DNA of 46,555 nucleotides from DATDXV01 sp035289205 (GCA_035289205.1 DATDXV010000014.1:1-46555); one strand, 5' to 3'; shown: positions 6,369-14,066, numbered from the stretch's first letter. The notes: generated by a model from the sequence alone, not told the origin. Numbers and translations: made by a program.

Positions 6369-6539
6369 ATGGCAGAATTGAGCGTGGAACATTTGCACAG
6401 GGATATAGTTGTATTAAAGAAGGATGTTGCCGTGATAAAGCATATACTATCTGAAGAGGGAGAGTTAACTGACGAAGCTAAGAGACGCCTAGAAGAAGCA
6501 AGGAAAACCCCTTCAGATGAATATGTAAGAGTTGAATAA
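6369..6539 (+). CDS. Small antitoxin-like protein upstream of RelE toxin
   Basis: A 56-aa acidic, helical product: one amphipathic helix with His-Arg-Asp-Ile-Val-Val-Leu-Lys-Lys-Asp-Val, then an Asp-Glu-Ala-Lys-Arg-Arg-Leu-Glu-Glu-Ala helix. Its place 47 bases before a RelE-type toxin, its size and its charge fit the archaeal RelB-type antitoxin that wraps the toxin. A TATA-like box 26 bases upstream implies a leaderless message. I infer the function from position; the sequence alone is too short to be conclusive. Confidence 0.65.
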   Translation: MAELSVEHLHRDIVVLKKDVAVIKHILSEEGELTDEAKRRLEEARKTPSDEYVRVE

Positions 6540-6586
6540 TTTTTATTAATAAAAAACAATAAATATGCCAAAAACCCAAGAAATAT

Positions 6587-6844
6587 ATGTGGAATATACT
6601 TCTCCATCCGAAGGTTTCTAAATTTATAGAAAATCTTGAAAGCCACCTTCAAGAAAGAATAAAGAGCAAGTTAAGAGAATTGAAAGAGGATCCGTTTCGC
6701 TTTCTTGAGCACTTTGAAGGAGAAAGTCACTACAAACTAAGAATGGGTGAATATAGAGCGCTTATTGACATAGATTTCAAAAATAAAGAATTGAAAATCC
6801 AAGTTCTTGATCATAGAAGCAGAATATACAAAAGAAATATTTAG
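6587..6844 (+). CDS. relE: RelE/ParE-family mRNA interferase toxin
   Basis: The 85-aa protein has the RelE fold order: an N-terminal strand with His-Pro-Lys-Val, two helices (Phe-Ile-Glu-x-Leu, then Ile-Lys-x-Lys-Leu-x-Glu-Leu), a Tyr-Lys-Leu-Arg-Met-Gly-Glu-Tyr-Arg-Ala strand near residues 49-58, and a C-terminal Asp-His-Arg-x-Arg-Ile-Tyr-Lys. RelE toxins cleave mRNA in the ribosomal A site. The conserved Arg near 58 and C-terminal Arg/Tyr, which matter in family catalysis, are present, so it looks intact. The preceding small gene is its likely antitoxin. Confidence 0.9.
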   Translation: MWNILLHPKVSKFIENLESHLQERIKSKLRELKEDPFRFLEHFEGESHYKLRMGEYRALIDIDFKNKELKIQVLDHRSRIYKRNI

Positions 6845-6849
6845 ATAAG

Positions 6850-6858
6850 CTTTTAAAC
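6850..6858 (+). promoter_or_regulatory. TATA-like box for tif6
   Basis: CTTTTAAAC is centred 25 bases before the ATG at 6880. This restarts transcription of the tif6-pfdA-ftsY part after the toxin-antitoxin insertion and favours 6880 over the TTG at 6865. Confidence 0.5.
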
Positions 6859-6879
6859 TGCTCTTTGCCATTTACACTC

Positions 6880-7554
6880 ATGTCTTTCAGATTCATGAAA
6901 GCCGATTTCTTCGGCGACAAAAACATCGGGCTTTACGGATTTGCAACTGACTCCTACTGCCTTCTGGGAACCCAAGTTCATGGGAAGCTCCTCGGTGAAA
7001 TGTCGAAAGCGCTTTCCACGGAGATAAGCCATGCCACTATTGCAAATTCCGATTTCATCGGGATATTCTCCAGCGGCAATTCGAACGGCATGATTGTTTC
7101 AAAGCTGGCGGAAGAGGGCGAAATAAGAAACCTGAGGAAGATAGTTCCGAACGTCCTTGTTATAGGATCAAAGGAGACAGCCCTTGGCAACCTGATACTA
7201 TGCAACGACAGGGGATGCCTGATATCGAAGCGTCTAGGCAAATACAAGAAGGAGATAGAGGACACGCTTGGATGCGAGGCATCTGTGGCCACAGTTGCGG
7301 GCTTGGAGATTGTAGGTTCCGCGGCAGCCGCAAGCAGCATAGGCTGCGTCTGCCATAGCGGCGCAAGCGAAGAGGAGCTGATGCATATCGAGAAGCTGCT
7401 CAAGGTAAGGACAGATGTGGGAACGGTAGGTTTCGGCAATCCGTTTATAAGGAGCGGGCTTATAGTTAATAGCAAAGGCGTTGTCGTCTCCGATGCGAGC
7501 ACAGGCGCCGAGATCGGAAGATGCGATGAGATATTCAACAGGGAGAGATTATGA
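6880..7554 (+). CDS. tif6: Translation initiation factor 6
   Basis: aIF6 binds the large subunit and blocks subunit joining. The 224-aa product shows the five-fold pseudo-symmetric pentein repeats, each a Gly-x-Gly/Asn-x-Leu-type unit with Asn-Ser-x-Gly near 67-69, and Leu-Gly-Asn-Leu-Ile-x-x-Asn-Asp-Arg-Gly near 104-115. Length is normal. It overlaps pfdA by four bases (ATGA). In most archaea rplX (L18Ae/L20a) lies between tif6 and pfdA; it is absent here. Confidence 0.95.
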   Translation: MSFRFMKADFFGDKNIGLYGFATDSYCLLGTQVHGKLLGEMSKALSTEISHATIANSDFIGIFSSGNSNGMIVSKLAEEGEIRNLRKIVPNVLVIGSKETALGNLILCNDRGCLISKRLGKYKKEIEDTLGCEASVATVAGLEIVGSAAAASSIGCVCHSGASEEELMHIEKLLKVRTDVGTVGFGNPFIRSGLIVNSKGVVVSDASTGAEIGRCDEIFNRERL

Positions 7555-7961
7555 ACAAAGAGGAAGAGCTCAACAACAGACTAGTCCAGATGCAGCTTCT
7601 TGACGCAGGCATGCGGTCTTTGGAAGAGAGGCAGCAGATGATAATCGAAAGGGTTGAAGAGCTGGCAAGGGCAAGAAGCAGTTTGGACGACTTAAAGGAC
7701 ATAAAAACATCGAAAATATTTCTCCCGCTTGGAGCGGGGGCGTTCGTTAAAGGCACTGTGGAGAGCTCAAATGAAATAATGATGGCTGTCGGCGGGGGGG
7801 CTGTTGTCAAGGTGACACTTGATGGGGCGAAGGATAACCTGGACGAAAGGGAGAAGGAGATGAAGAAGGCTCTGGGTGAAGTCCTTGAGCAGAAGAAGGC
7901 TGTTGTAGACCAGTTCTCCAAGCTGCAGATAGAAGCGGAAGAGATTTCCAGAAAGAAATGA
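7551..7961 (+). CDS. pfdA: Prefoldin alpha subunit
   Basis: The 136-aa protein has two long coiled-coil helices (about 3-45 and 92-132) flanking a small beta region with Phe-Leu-Pro-Leu-Gly-Ala-Gly-Ala-Phe-Val and a Gly-Gly-Gly-Ala-Val-Val strand. This is the alpha-type prefoldin layout. Prefoldin is the hexameric jellyfish-shaped holdase that hands unfolded chains to the thermosome. The start overlaps the end of tif6 and ftsY begins four bases after the stop, so translation is likely coupled. Confidence 0.93.
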   Translation: MNKEEELNNRLVQMQLLDAGMRSLEERQQMIIERVEELARARSSLDDLKDIKTSKIFLPLGAGAFVKGTVESSNEIMMAVGGGAVVKVTLDGAKDNLDEREKEMKKALGEVLEQKKAVVDQFSKLQIEAEEISRKK

Positions 7962-7965
7962 TGCT

Positions 7966-9180
7966 ATGTTTGGCTTTCTGAAAGAGAAGCTGAAGAAGGG
8001 AATTGAGAAGATAAAGGAGAGTTTTTCTAAGGAAGAGACTATTGAAGACATAGACCAGCAGATAGAGAGCGTTGAGAGGGTAGAGCAGGCGAAGCGGGAG
8101 ATTGAGGAGAAGAAACAGCTTCTTGAGGAATCGGGATTCAAAATAAAACCTGAATTGGAAAAAGCCATAGAAGCTCCCTATACAGAAACCCTTATAGAAG
8201 AGGAAAAAGCAGAACTGAAGGAGGAGCTCAAGGAGAAGAGGGAGGAGAAGGAAGTAATAATACCACATATAGAGGTTGTTGACTTCGAGAAGGAGGAGAA
8301 AAAGAAGGAAGGTTTTCTTGAGAAGATAAAAAAGGCTATAACAGAGAAGACAGTAAAGGAGGAAGATCTGAAAGGTCCTCTGTGGGATCTGCAACTGTCT
8401 TTGATAGAGAGCGATGTGGCTGTGGATGTTGCTGAGAAGATTGTTTCTGATCTGAAGAAGAGCCTTATAGGAAAGAGCATAGGGAGAGGGAAGCTTGAGG
8501 ATGAGGTAAGCAGGAGCTTTGAGAGCTCGCTGAAGGAGCTGCTGAGCTTTGAGTCGCCAGACCTCTTCAAACTAGCAAGATCCAAGAGTCCCTATGTAAT
8601 ACTTTTCCTAGGTTTCAACGGAGCTGGAAAGACAACAACTATCGCGAGGATCGGACACCTGCTGAAGAAGAACGGCCTTTCGCCGCTGTTCGCTGCAGGA
8701 GACACATGGAGGGCTGCTGCCATAGAACAGCTGGAGGAGCATGGGAGAAGACTGAGCATACCTGTGATAAAGCAGAAGTACGGCGCAGATCCAGCTGCTG
8801 TGATTTTTGATGCAATAAAGTACTCCGAAGCAAACGGCTATGACGTTGTATTATGCGATACGGCTGGAAGGTCGCACACGAACGTGAACCTTATGGAGGA
8901 GATCAAAAAGGTATGTAGGGTGAACAAGCCTGATATGAAGATACTTGTTCTGGATGCACTTACAGGAAATGACATCTTCGATCAATGTAAGCTGTTCAAT
9001 GACGCTGTCACTGTTGACGGGCTTGTTATAACGAAAGCGGATGTCTATGACAAGGGCGGAGCCATAATAAGCGCTTCCCACACGCTGAAAAAACCTATAC
9101 TCTTCCTGGGAATGGGGGAGAAGTACGATGACCTGGTTCAGTTTGAAGCCTCCAAGGTCATTGAGAACATCCTAGAGTAG
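7966..9180 (+). CDS. ftsY: Signal recognition particle receptor FtsY
   Basis: FtsY docks ribosome-SRP complexes at the membrane. The 404-aa product has an acidic, coiled N-terminal A region (1-125) and an NG GTPase domain: P-loop Gly-Phe-Asn-Gly-Ala-Gly-Lys-Thr-Thr at 216-224, Asp-Thr-Trp-Arg-Ala-Ala-Ala at 246-252 and Asp-Thr-Ala-Gly-Arg at 298-302. The specificity loop reads Thr-Lys-Ala-Asp-Val rather than the common Thr-Lys-x-Asp-Ala; Lys and Asp are kept. It ends with Leu-Gly-x-Gly-x-x-Tyr-Asp-Asp-Leu, the FtsY-type finish. Directly followed by its partner srp54. Confidence 0.96.
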   Translation: MFGFLKEKLKKGIEKIKESFSKEETIEDIDQQIESVERVEQAKREIEEKKQLLEESGFKIKPELEKAIEAPYTETLIEEEKAELKEELKEKREEKEVIIPHIEVVDFEKEEKKKEGFLEKIKKAITEKTVKEEDLKGPLWDLQLSLIESDVAVDVAEKIVSDLKKSLIGKSIGRGKLEDEVSRSFESSLKELLSFESPDLFKLARSKSPYVILFLGFNGAGKTTTIARIGHLLKKNGLSPLFAAGDTWRAAAIEQLEEHGRRLSIPVIKQKYGADPAAVIFDAIKYSEANGYDVVLCDTAGRSHTNVNLMEEIKKVCRVNKPDMKILVLDALTGNDIFDQCKLFNDAVTVDGLVITKADVYDKGGAIISASHTLKKPILFLGMGEKYDDLVQFEASKVIENILE

Positions 9181-9181
9181 A

Positions 9182-9192
9182 CTTTTATAAAC
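9182..9192 (+). promoter_or_regulatory. TATA-like box for srp54
   Basis: CTTTTATAAAC is centred 27 bases before the ATG at 9214, giving a leaderless transcript despite the short gap to ftsY. Confidence 0.5.
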
Positions 9193-9213
9193 TTCTAATC
9201 TGAATCTTCTCCT

Positions 9214-10539
9214 ATGCTTGAGAAACTAAGCTCAGGACTAAGAAACATCATAAACAAGATAACAAAATCAGGCTACCTAGACAAGAGCACCGTAGAGGAG
9301 CTCTGCAAGGAGATGCACACTACACTTATGGCAGGGGATGTGAACGCAAAGCTTGCCACAGAACTGACAGAGAAGATAAAGAAGCGTGCTTTGAATGAAA
9401 AACCCCCAGCAGGTATGACTCCTAAGGAGCATATAGTCAGGATTGTCTATGAAGAACTTGTTAACTTCTTGGGAAAGAAGCCTGAGGTTGAGATAAAGCC
9501 GCAGAGGATTTTGTTTGTTGGCTTATACGGCAGCGGAAAAACCACTTCCATAGGAAAAATTGGAAAGTTCTACCAGAAGAAAGGACTGAAGGTTGCGATT
9601 GTAGGATGTGATGTTCATAGGCCAGCAGCAATGCAGCAGGTAGAGCAGGTTGCAGGATGGATAAAGGTTCCATTCTATGCCCCAAAGGACAGCAAGGACC
9701 CTATTGATGTGGCAAAGAAAGGTTTGGAGCAGTTTGACAAGAAGTATGATGTAATAATCTTTGATGCCTCCGGAAGATCCTCGCTTGACCCTGTGCTTGC
9801 AGAGGAATTGAGAAAGTTGGGAGAGGTCATCAAAGCGGACGAAGTCCTGCTGACAATCCCAGCTGACTTAGGGCAGGCTGCGAAAGAGCAGGCTGAGGGA
9901 TTCAAGAAGCTTGTGGGAATAACAGGGGTTTTCATAACAAAGCTTGATGCAACTGCAAAGGGCGGAGGAGCACTTACAGCCTGCGCAGTCACGGGAGCTC
10001 CTGTGAAGTTCATTGGCATTGGCGAAAGGCTGGATGCTATTGAAATATTTGATCCCGAAAGGTTCGTATCAAGGCTTCTTGGATTCGGAGACCTGCAATC
10101 TCTATTGGAGAAGATCAAGGAAGCTGATTTCAACAAGGAGAGCGCAGAGAAGATCATCTCCGGGAAGTTCACGATGAACGAATTCATGGAACAGCTTGAA
10201 GCGATGGGCAAGATGGGATCGCTAAGCTCCATAATTGAGAACATCCCAGGATTGGGAGGCATGAAGCTGCCAAAACATATAGATTTATCAAAGGAGGAGG
10301 GAAAGATGAAGAAGTGGAAATTCATCATCCAGTCGATGACAAAAGCTGAAAGAGATGATCCCGAGACAATTGACGCTTCCAGGATAAGGAGGATAGCCAA
10401 AGGCTCGGGAACGCAGGAGACAGAGGTAAGGGAACTGCTGAAGCAGTATGAGCAGGCGAAGAAGATGATGAAGATGGTCTCCGGAGGGATGGGAAGAGGG
10501 CCGTTGGCAAAGCTAACCAGGAAGTTCAGAGGATCATGA
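9214..10539 (+). CDS. srp54: Signal recognition particle protein SRP54
   Basis: SRP54 binds signal sequences and 7S RNA and hydrolyses GTP together with FtsY. The 441-aa protein has the N helices (1-90), P-loop Gly-Leu-Tyr-Gly-Ser-Gly-Lys-Thr at 103-110, Asp-Val-His-Arg-Pro-Ala-Ala near 133-139, a Walker B/G3 region reading Asp-Ala-Ser-Gly-Arg (184-188; Asp-Thr-Ala-Gly-Arg in most), and Thr-Lys-Leu-Asp near 244-247. The methionine-rich M domain (about 300-441) has the Arg-Ile-x-Arg-Ile-Ala-x-Gly-Ser-Gly RNA-binding segment. Full length. The next gene overlaps its stop. Confidence 0.97.
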   Translation: MLEKLSSGLRNIINKITKSGYLDKSTVEELCKEMHTTLMAGDVNAKLATELTEKIKKRALNEKPPAGMTPKEHIVRIVYEELVNFLGKKPEVEIKPQRILFVGLYGSGKTTSIGKIGKFYQKKGLKVAIVGCDVHRPAAMQQVEQVAGWIKVPFYAPKDSKDPIDVAKKGLEQFDKKYDVIIFDASGRSSLDPVLAEELRKLGEVIKADEVLLTIPADLGQAAKEQAEGFKKLVGITGVFITKLDATAKGGGALTACAVTGAPVKFIGIGERLDAIEIFDPERFVSRLLGFGDLQSLLEKIKEADFNKESAEKIISGKFTMNEFMEQLEAMGKMGSLSSIIENIPGLGGMKLPKHIDLSKEEGKMKKWKFIIQSMTKAERDDPETIDASRIRRIAKGSGTQETEVRELLKQYEQAKKMMKMVSGGMGRGPLAKLTRKFRGS

Positions 10540-11438
10540 TGAAGAACAAAAATACTATAAAAATCTCCGCAGAGAACATGAGTGTGATAAAGAAGCTTCT
10601 CATTGTGCTAGCGGTTGTGATTCTCATAGGCGGTGCAGCATACTACTCCAAGGCAAGCGCTTCATCTGATGCAACTCAATTGTATGCGGAGGCGCAAAAA
10701 GAAATCTTTCCTGCAGATGGCTTCCAGACAAAGATAGTATTGGGAGACCTTGGGCCGAAACTTGGCAGCTCTGGAACCATGGATGTTGAGAGGATGAAGG
10801 CTCTTTATCTTGAGAGAGGAGTGGCTGAGGAGAAGCTGAAATTCCTTACGGAAGCAAGCAATGAGCCGCTTGTCCTGAATTACGAGAACGCCAACATAAT
10901 GCTGAATCTGTTCTGGGCGGCTGGCATAGCCAACAAGAATCCCATACTCGATGAGATGGCAAAGTATGAAAAAGTGGCGAACTTGGCTTCAACAGGGGGT
11001 TGGAGCCTTGCCAAGGGAGACCCCATGAACTACTTCAACAAGGTTGAGCTGATCGATCTTACAAGTGAACAGCAAGCTTTGGTGGAGGAGGTTGCAAAAA
11101 ATATGTATAGGCCATGCTGCGACAATCCAACATGGTTCCCTGACTGCAACCATGGCGCTGCGCTCCTTGCATTGCTGGAACTGGGAGCTTCGCAAGGTCT
11201 CAACAGAGAGGAGCTCTACACATTGGCTTTGCAGGTCAATACTCTCTGGTTCCCCCAGCAATATCTTGAAACAGCAGTTTACTTCAAATCGCAAGGCAAG
11301 GGCTACTGGGAGAATGCACAGGAGATAGTGGGACCACAATATTCGAGCTACAGCGGATGGGCAAAAAATGTGCACAAGCCTCTTTCTGAGATGGGGCTAA
11401 TACCCGAGGTCAGTGGCGGCGGAAGCTGCGGAGTTTAA
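10536..11438 (+). CDS. Membrane-anchored protein with a CC-x8-C-x-H motif, unknown function
   Basis: The 300-aa protein has one N-terminal membrane helix (about 20-37) and an extracytoplasmic body. Its best landmark is Cys194-Cys195 followed by Asp-Asn-Pro-Thr-Trp-Phe-Pro-Asp, Cys204 and His206-Gly207, a plausible metal or redox site exposed outside the cell; the protein ends with a Gly-rich Ser-Cys-Gly-Val tail. I do not recognise a characterised family. The start overlaps the srp54 stop (ATGA), so it is translated from the same message; an internal ATG at residue 15 is an alternative start closer to the membrane helix. Confidence 0.75.
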   Translation: MMKNKNTIKISAENMSVIKKLLIVLAVVILIGGAAYYSKASASSDATQLYAEAQKEIFPADGFQTKIVLGDLGPKLGSSGTMDVERMKALYLERGVAEEKLKFLTEASNEPLVLNYENANIMLNLFWAAGIANKNPILDEMAKYEKVANLASTGGWSLAKGDPMNYFNKVELIDLTSEQQALVEEVAKNMYRPCCDNPTWFPDCNHGAALLALLELGASQGLNREELYTLALQVNTLWFPQQYLETAVYFKSQGKGYWENAQEIVGPQYSSYSGWAKNVHKPLSEMGLIPEVSGGGSCGV

Positions 11439-11475
11439 CAGTAGTTAACAGAGTTGATAAAGAAATTTATAATTA

Positions 11476-11625
11476 CTATTGAAAGACTCTTCGTTTGAGG
11501 AAGAAGCTTCCTTCGGAGACAAAGACGCCGTAGTTCTTGTTGAACCCTCCAGGAACTTCCATATATTTCGGTTTGCTTTTGATTCCGAACTTGTTCAGAA
11601 CTTTAGTGCGGACCTCTTCGACCAT
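11476..11625 (-). CDS. Small conserved-looking protein (49 aa), unknown
   Basis: A short frame with balanced composition: an N-terminal Val-Glu-Glu-Val-Arg-Thr-Lys-Val helix, a Lys-Pro-Lys-Tyr-Met-Glu-Val-Pro-Gly-Gly turn and a Val-Phe-Val-Ser-Glu-Gly-Ser-Phe-Phe-Leu strand. The ATG at 11625 lies 25 bases from a TATA-like box (11645-11655) that also serves the divergent Nudix gene. A longer frame to 12003 is antisense to the Nudix gene and not believed. No family is recognised; it could be chance, but the promoter spacing argues for a gene. Confidence 0.45.
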   Translation of the reverse strand: MVEEVRTKVLNKFGIKSKPKYMEVPGGFNKNYGVFVSEGSFFLKRRVFQ

Positions 11626-11644
11626 AAAAAATATTGAAGGACAA

Positions 11645-11655
11645 AGCTTAAAAAA
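11645..11655. promoter_or_regulatory. Shared divergent TATA-like box
   Basis: The AT-rich AGCTTAAAAAA is centred about 25 bases from the minus-strand ATG (11625) and about 30 from the Nudix ATG (11680). One element could serve both. Confidence 0.5.
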
Positions 11656-11679
11656 CCCCATATACATAACTATCATATT

Positions 11680-12084
11680 ATGAGTACTAGCAAGATAGTA
11701 TGTTTTATATTGCTGAAGAATGGGAAGGTCCTTGTGGAGAAGAGAAAGGTTTACAAGGAGGCTGATCCCGGAGCGGTAACCATACCCGGCGGTCATGTAA
11801 AGGACGGCGAAACGCTCCTTGATGCCTGCAAAAGGGAGTTTAGCGAGGAGTTCGACCTCAGCTGTAGGGACTTCCAATTCGTCTGCACGCTGTTGTATAC
11901 CGCGTCCAACAGTGAACATATGGAGCTCAATTATTTTTTCTGCAATGGATGGAAGGGCATGCCAAAGGCCGCCGAAGCAGACAAGCTCATGTGGCTGCAT
12001 CACACCGAGCTGGAAAAGCTCTCATTTGACGAGGACAGGAAAGCCATCGCCGAGCTGAAGTCCTTGAATGCCGAGCTTTTCTAA
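11680..12084 (+). CDS. Nudix hydrolase
   Basis: The Nudix box is clear in this 134-aa protein: Gly38, Glu44, Arg52-Glu53-Phe54-Ser55-Glu56-Glu57. The usual Gly near the end of the box is Asp59. Nudix enzymes hydrolyse nucleoside diphosphates linked to another group with Mg or Mn at the box glutamates. Substrates range from oxidised nucleotides to ADP-ribose and cannot be assigned. The leaderless start follows the shared divergent TATA-like box. Confidence 0.92.
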   Translation: MSTSKIVCFILLKNGKVLVEKRKVYKEADPGAVTIPGGHVKDGETLLDACKREFSEEFDLSCRDFQFVCTLLYTASNSEHMELNYFFCNGWKGMPKAAEADKLMWLHHTELEKLSFDEDRKAIAELKSLNAELF

Positions 12085-12242
12085 AGATATATTTTTTATA
12101 ATTGAAATGTTCAATAACAAACTCTAGACAAACTTGTTAGGTAAGGCTGTGGAACCCTAAAATCTAGTTGACGGCACCGCCAACTTTGCCATCTACTGTT
12201 TAATCGGAAAGCTTTTTATACCTTCCCAGCTGTTTATGGCTT

Positions 12243-12521
12243 ATGGTATCGAAATCACATGGACCCCATCGGAAGACAAGGGAGAAGTTTAGAAAATCTA
12301 CGCGCATGACTGTAAACCAGTTCATGAAGGAGTTTCCTATAGGAACCAAGGTTGTTATTGATATTGAATCTGGATCCAGCGGAGGAGTTCCCTTCAGAAG
12401 GTTCCAGGGCCTTACTGGGAAGGTCATTGAAAGAAAAGGAAGGGCTTATGTTCTTGAGATAAAAGACGGAAACAAGGTAAAGAAGGTCATATCAAATCCA
12501 GAGCATCTCAAAGCTGCTTAG
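12243..12521 (+). CDS. rpl21e: 50S ribosomal protein L21e
   Basis: The 92-aa protein is a typical L21e: an N-terminal Ser-x-Gly-x-x-Arg-x-Thr-Arg-x-x-x-x-Lys stretch, then an SH3-like barrel with Ile-Gly-Thr-Lys-Val-Val-Ile, Arg-Phe-Gln-Gly-Leu-Thr-Gly-Lys-Val and a basic C-terminus. A TATA-like CTTTTTATAC (12212-12221) is centred 26 bases before the ATG at 12243. Its 3' end overlaps the end of elp3, convergent. In the 158 bases between the Nudix gene and this start I see only the TATA-like box and a weak hairpin at 12167-12184. Confidence 0.95.
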   Translation: MVSKSHGPHRKTREKFRKSTRMTVNQFMKEFPIGTKVVIDIESGSSGGVPFRRFQGLTGKVIERKGRAYVLEIKDGNKVKKVISNPEHLKAA

Positions 12522-13923
12522 AAACATAAGGACCATCATAATTGTATCCGAACTTCTCAATGAAATATCTCTTCACACCCACTCCGGAAATTATAACCAT
12601 CTTATCCTTCCCGAATTCTTCTTTAGCAATCCTTTCTGCTTCCCTCATCAGAAGCGTTCCATAACCCCTGTGCTGCCAGTCGTTTGTTGAAGTGCCGAGC
12701 GGGACTTCTGTTCCATAGACATGGATCTCCCTTATCAATGCAGCTGAAGGCGTTATCTCCGGCCTGAATGGCTTGCCGGGAATTCTTAGCCTCAGCAAAC
12801 CAACAAGAACACTGTTCTGCATGTCTTCAAAGCTCAGGAATATTTCCTTACCGTCTGAAGCGTCATAATCAATTCTGCGGAGCTCTATCTTGCTTGGATT
12901 GAACGGACCCCCTTTTCTTATGACATGTCCCACCTCCCTGCATCTTATGCAATCGCAGCGAAGATTCCTGTTTCTCATCCTAAGCTGTATCTCATCCCTA
13001 AGATGGGAGTTCTTGCATGAAGAGACAATGAAGTCAGCAGGAATATCCCGCATGATTTTCATCACCCTTGTGTATCGCGGTATGAGCTGCTTGATCTTTA
13101 TCATCAACTCGATCATCGTCTCCTTGTCATATGGATGGTACTCGCCTCTTTTGTAGAGCTTCTCCAGCTCTGTGCCCTCTACTACAAATGTGGGGTAGAT
13201 CTTCAGCTGGTCTGGCTTGAAACGGGGATCTGCGAAGAGAGCTTTGAAGTTATCTAGGTCTCTGGCGGGGGTTGAACCTGGAAGGCCTAGCATCATATGA
13301 AAGCCAACCTTGAAGCCCGCATCCCTAAGATTCTGCACGCCTCTGGTGACATCCTCCACAGTATGTCCACGTTTGGTTATTCTGTATATGTCATCATCAA
13401 GGTTCTGAACCCCTAGCTCGATCCTTGTTGCGCCGAAATCCAACAGCTTTGAGACAACCTTCTCTGTGCAGAGATCTGGCCTGTTCTCTATGCACATTGC
13501 AACCATCCTGTTCTTTGCTGTCTCATTGATCTTCTTTGCCTCTTCCAAGCTGGGAGCAGGAAAGCCGTTTAGCCCATCATAACATCCTTTGATGAACTCA
13601 TTCTGATAATCCTGGGGGTATCCAGCGAACGTTCCTCCCATCACAAGAAGCTCCACCTTGTCCGTGGAATGCCCCATCATCTCAAAGGTCTTGAGGCGTA
13701 TCTCTATCTGCTTTGCTGGATCGTATCCAGCATGCAGGGCTCTCAGAACCTGGGGGGACTTGTCTGTATAGCTCTTCGGAGCGTTCTTGGTTTCAACCGG
13801 GCAGTATATGCAGCCATATCTGCAGCTGTCCTGTGGCCTTGTTATCACAGTGACAGGTGCAACGCCGCTTATTGTCCTGTTGAATTTTCTTATAGGCTTG
13901 GCTAGTACAGCTTCGGTTTGCAT
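12508..13923 (-). CDS. elp3: Elp3-type tRNA uridine-34 modification enzyme (radical SAM + GNAT)
   Basis: Archaeal Elp3 adds carboxymethyl-type groups to wobble U34 of tRNA. The 471-aa protein has a radical-SAM TIM barrel with iron-sulfur cysteines at 34, 38 and 41, Pro-Lys-Ser-Tyr-Thr at 49-53, a Gly-Gly-Thr-Phe segment near 95, a Cys-rich middle region (Cys-Asp-Cys-Ile-Arg-Cys) and a C-terminal GNAT domain with His-Arg-Gly-Tyr-Gly-Thr-Leu-Leu (acetyl-CoA loop) near 415. The cluster spacing Cx3Cx2C differs from the Cx4Cx2C I expect of archaeal Elp3. The start lies about 26 bases from a TATA-like box. Confidence 0.93.
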   Translation of the reverse strand: MQTEAVLAKPIRKFNRTISGVAPVTVITRPQDSCRYGCIYCPVETKNAPKSYTDKSPQVLRALHAGYDPAKQIEIRLKTFEMMGHSTDKVELLVMGGTFAGYPQDYQNEFIKGCYDGLNGFPAPSLEEAKKINETAKNRMVAMCIENRPDLCTEKVVSKLLDFGATRIELGVQNLDDDIYRITKRGHTVEDVTRGVQNLRDAGFKVGFHMMLGLPGSTPARDLDNFKALFADPRFKPDQLKIYPTFVVEGTELEKLYKRGEYHPYDKETMIELMIKIKQLIPRYTRVMKIMRDIPADFIVSSCKNSHLRDEIQLRMRNRNLRCDCIRCREVGHVIRKGGPFNPSKIELRRIDYDASDGKEIFLSFEDMQNSVLVGLLRLRIPGKPFRPEITPSAALIREIHVYGTEVPLGTSTNDWQHRGYGTLLMREAERIAKEEFGKDKMVIISGVGVKRYFIEKFGYNYDGPYVSKQL

Positions 13924-13943
13924 GTAAAGAATTCGGATGTTGT

Positions 13944-13954
13944 TGTTTAAATAA
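13944..13954. promoter_or_regulatory. Shared divergent TATA-like box, elp3 and tRNA-Leu
   Basis: TGTTTAAATAA is centred about 26 bases from the elp3 ATG (13923, minus) and about 29-30 bases before tRNA-Leu (13979, plus). A single box is well placed for both. Confidence 0.5.
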
Positions 13955-13978
13955 TTGGGAAAATGAAGAGATTAGCAA

Positions 13979-14066
13979 GCGGAGGTCGCCTAGTCAGGTC
14001 AATGGTGCCAGGTTGAGGGCCTGGTGACGAAGGTCTTCGAGAGTTCAAATCTCTCCCTCCGCACCA
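13979..14066 (+). tRNA. tRNA-Leu(GAG), no intron
   Basis: This is a class II tRNA of 88 nt: acceptor GCGGAGG (13979-13985) pairs with CCTCCGC (14056-14062), then A14063 and encoded CCA. The anticodon stem CCAGG/CCTGG encloses TT-GAG-GG. A long variable arm precedes the T arm GAGAG/CTCTC. Unlike the other three tRNAs in the window it is uninterrupted. Confidence 0.92.

Noticed and set aside
12167..12184. Hairpin GTTGACGG/CCGCCAAC as a terminator or small RNA
   Set aside because: The stem is short and has a bulge, it lacks a T-run, and nothing else marks an RNA gene.
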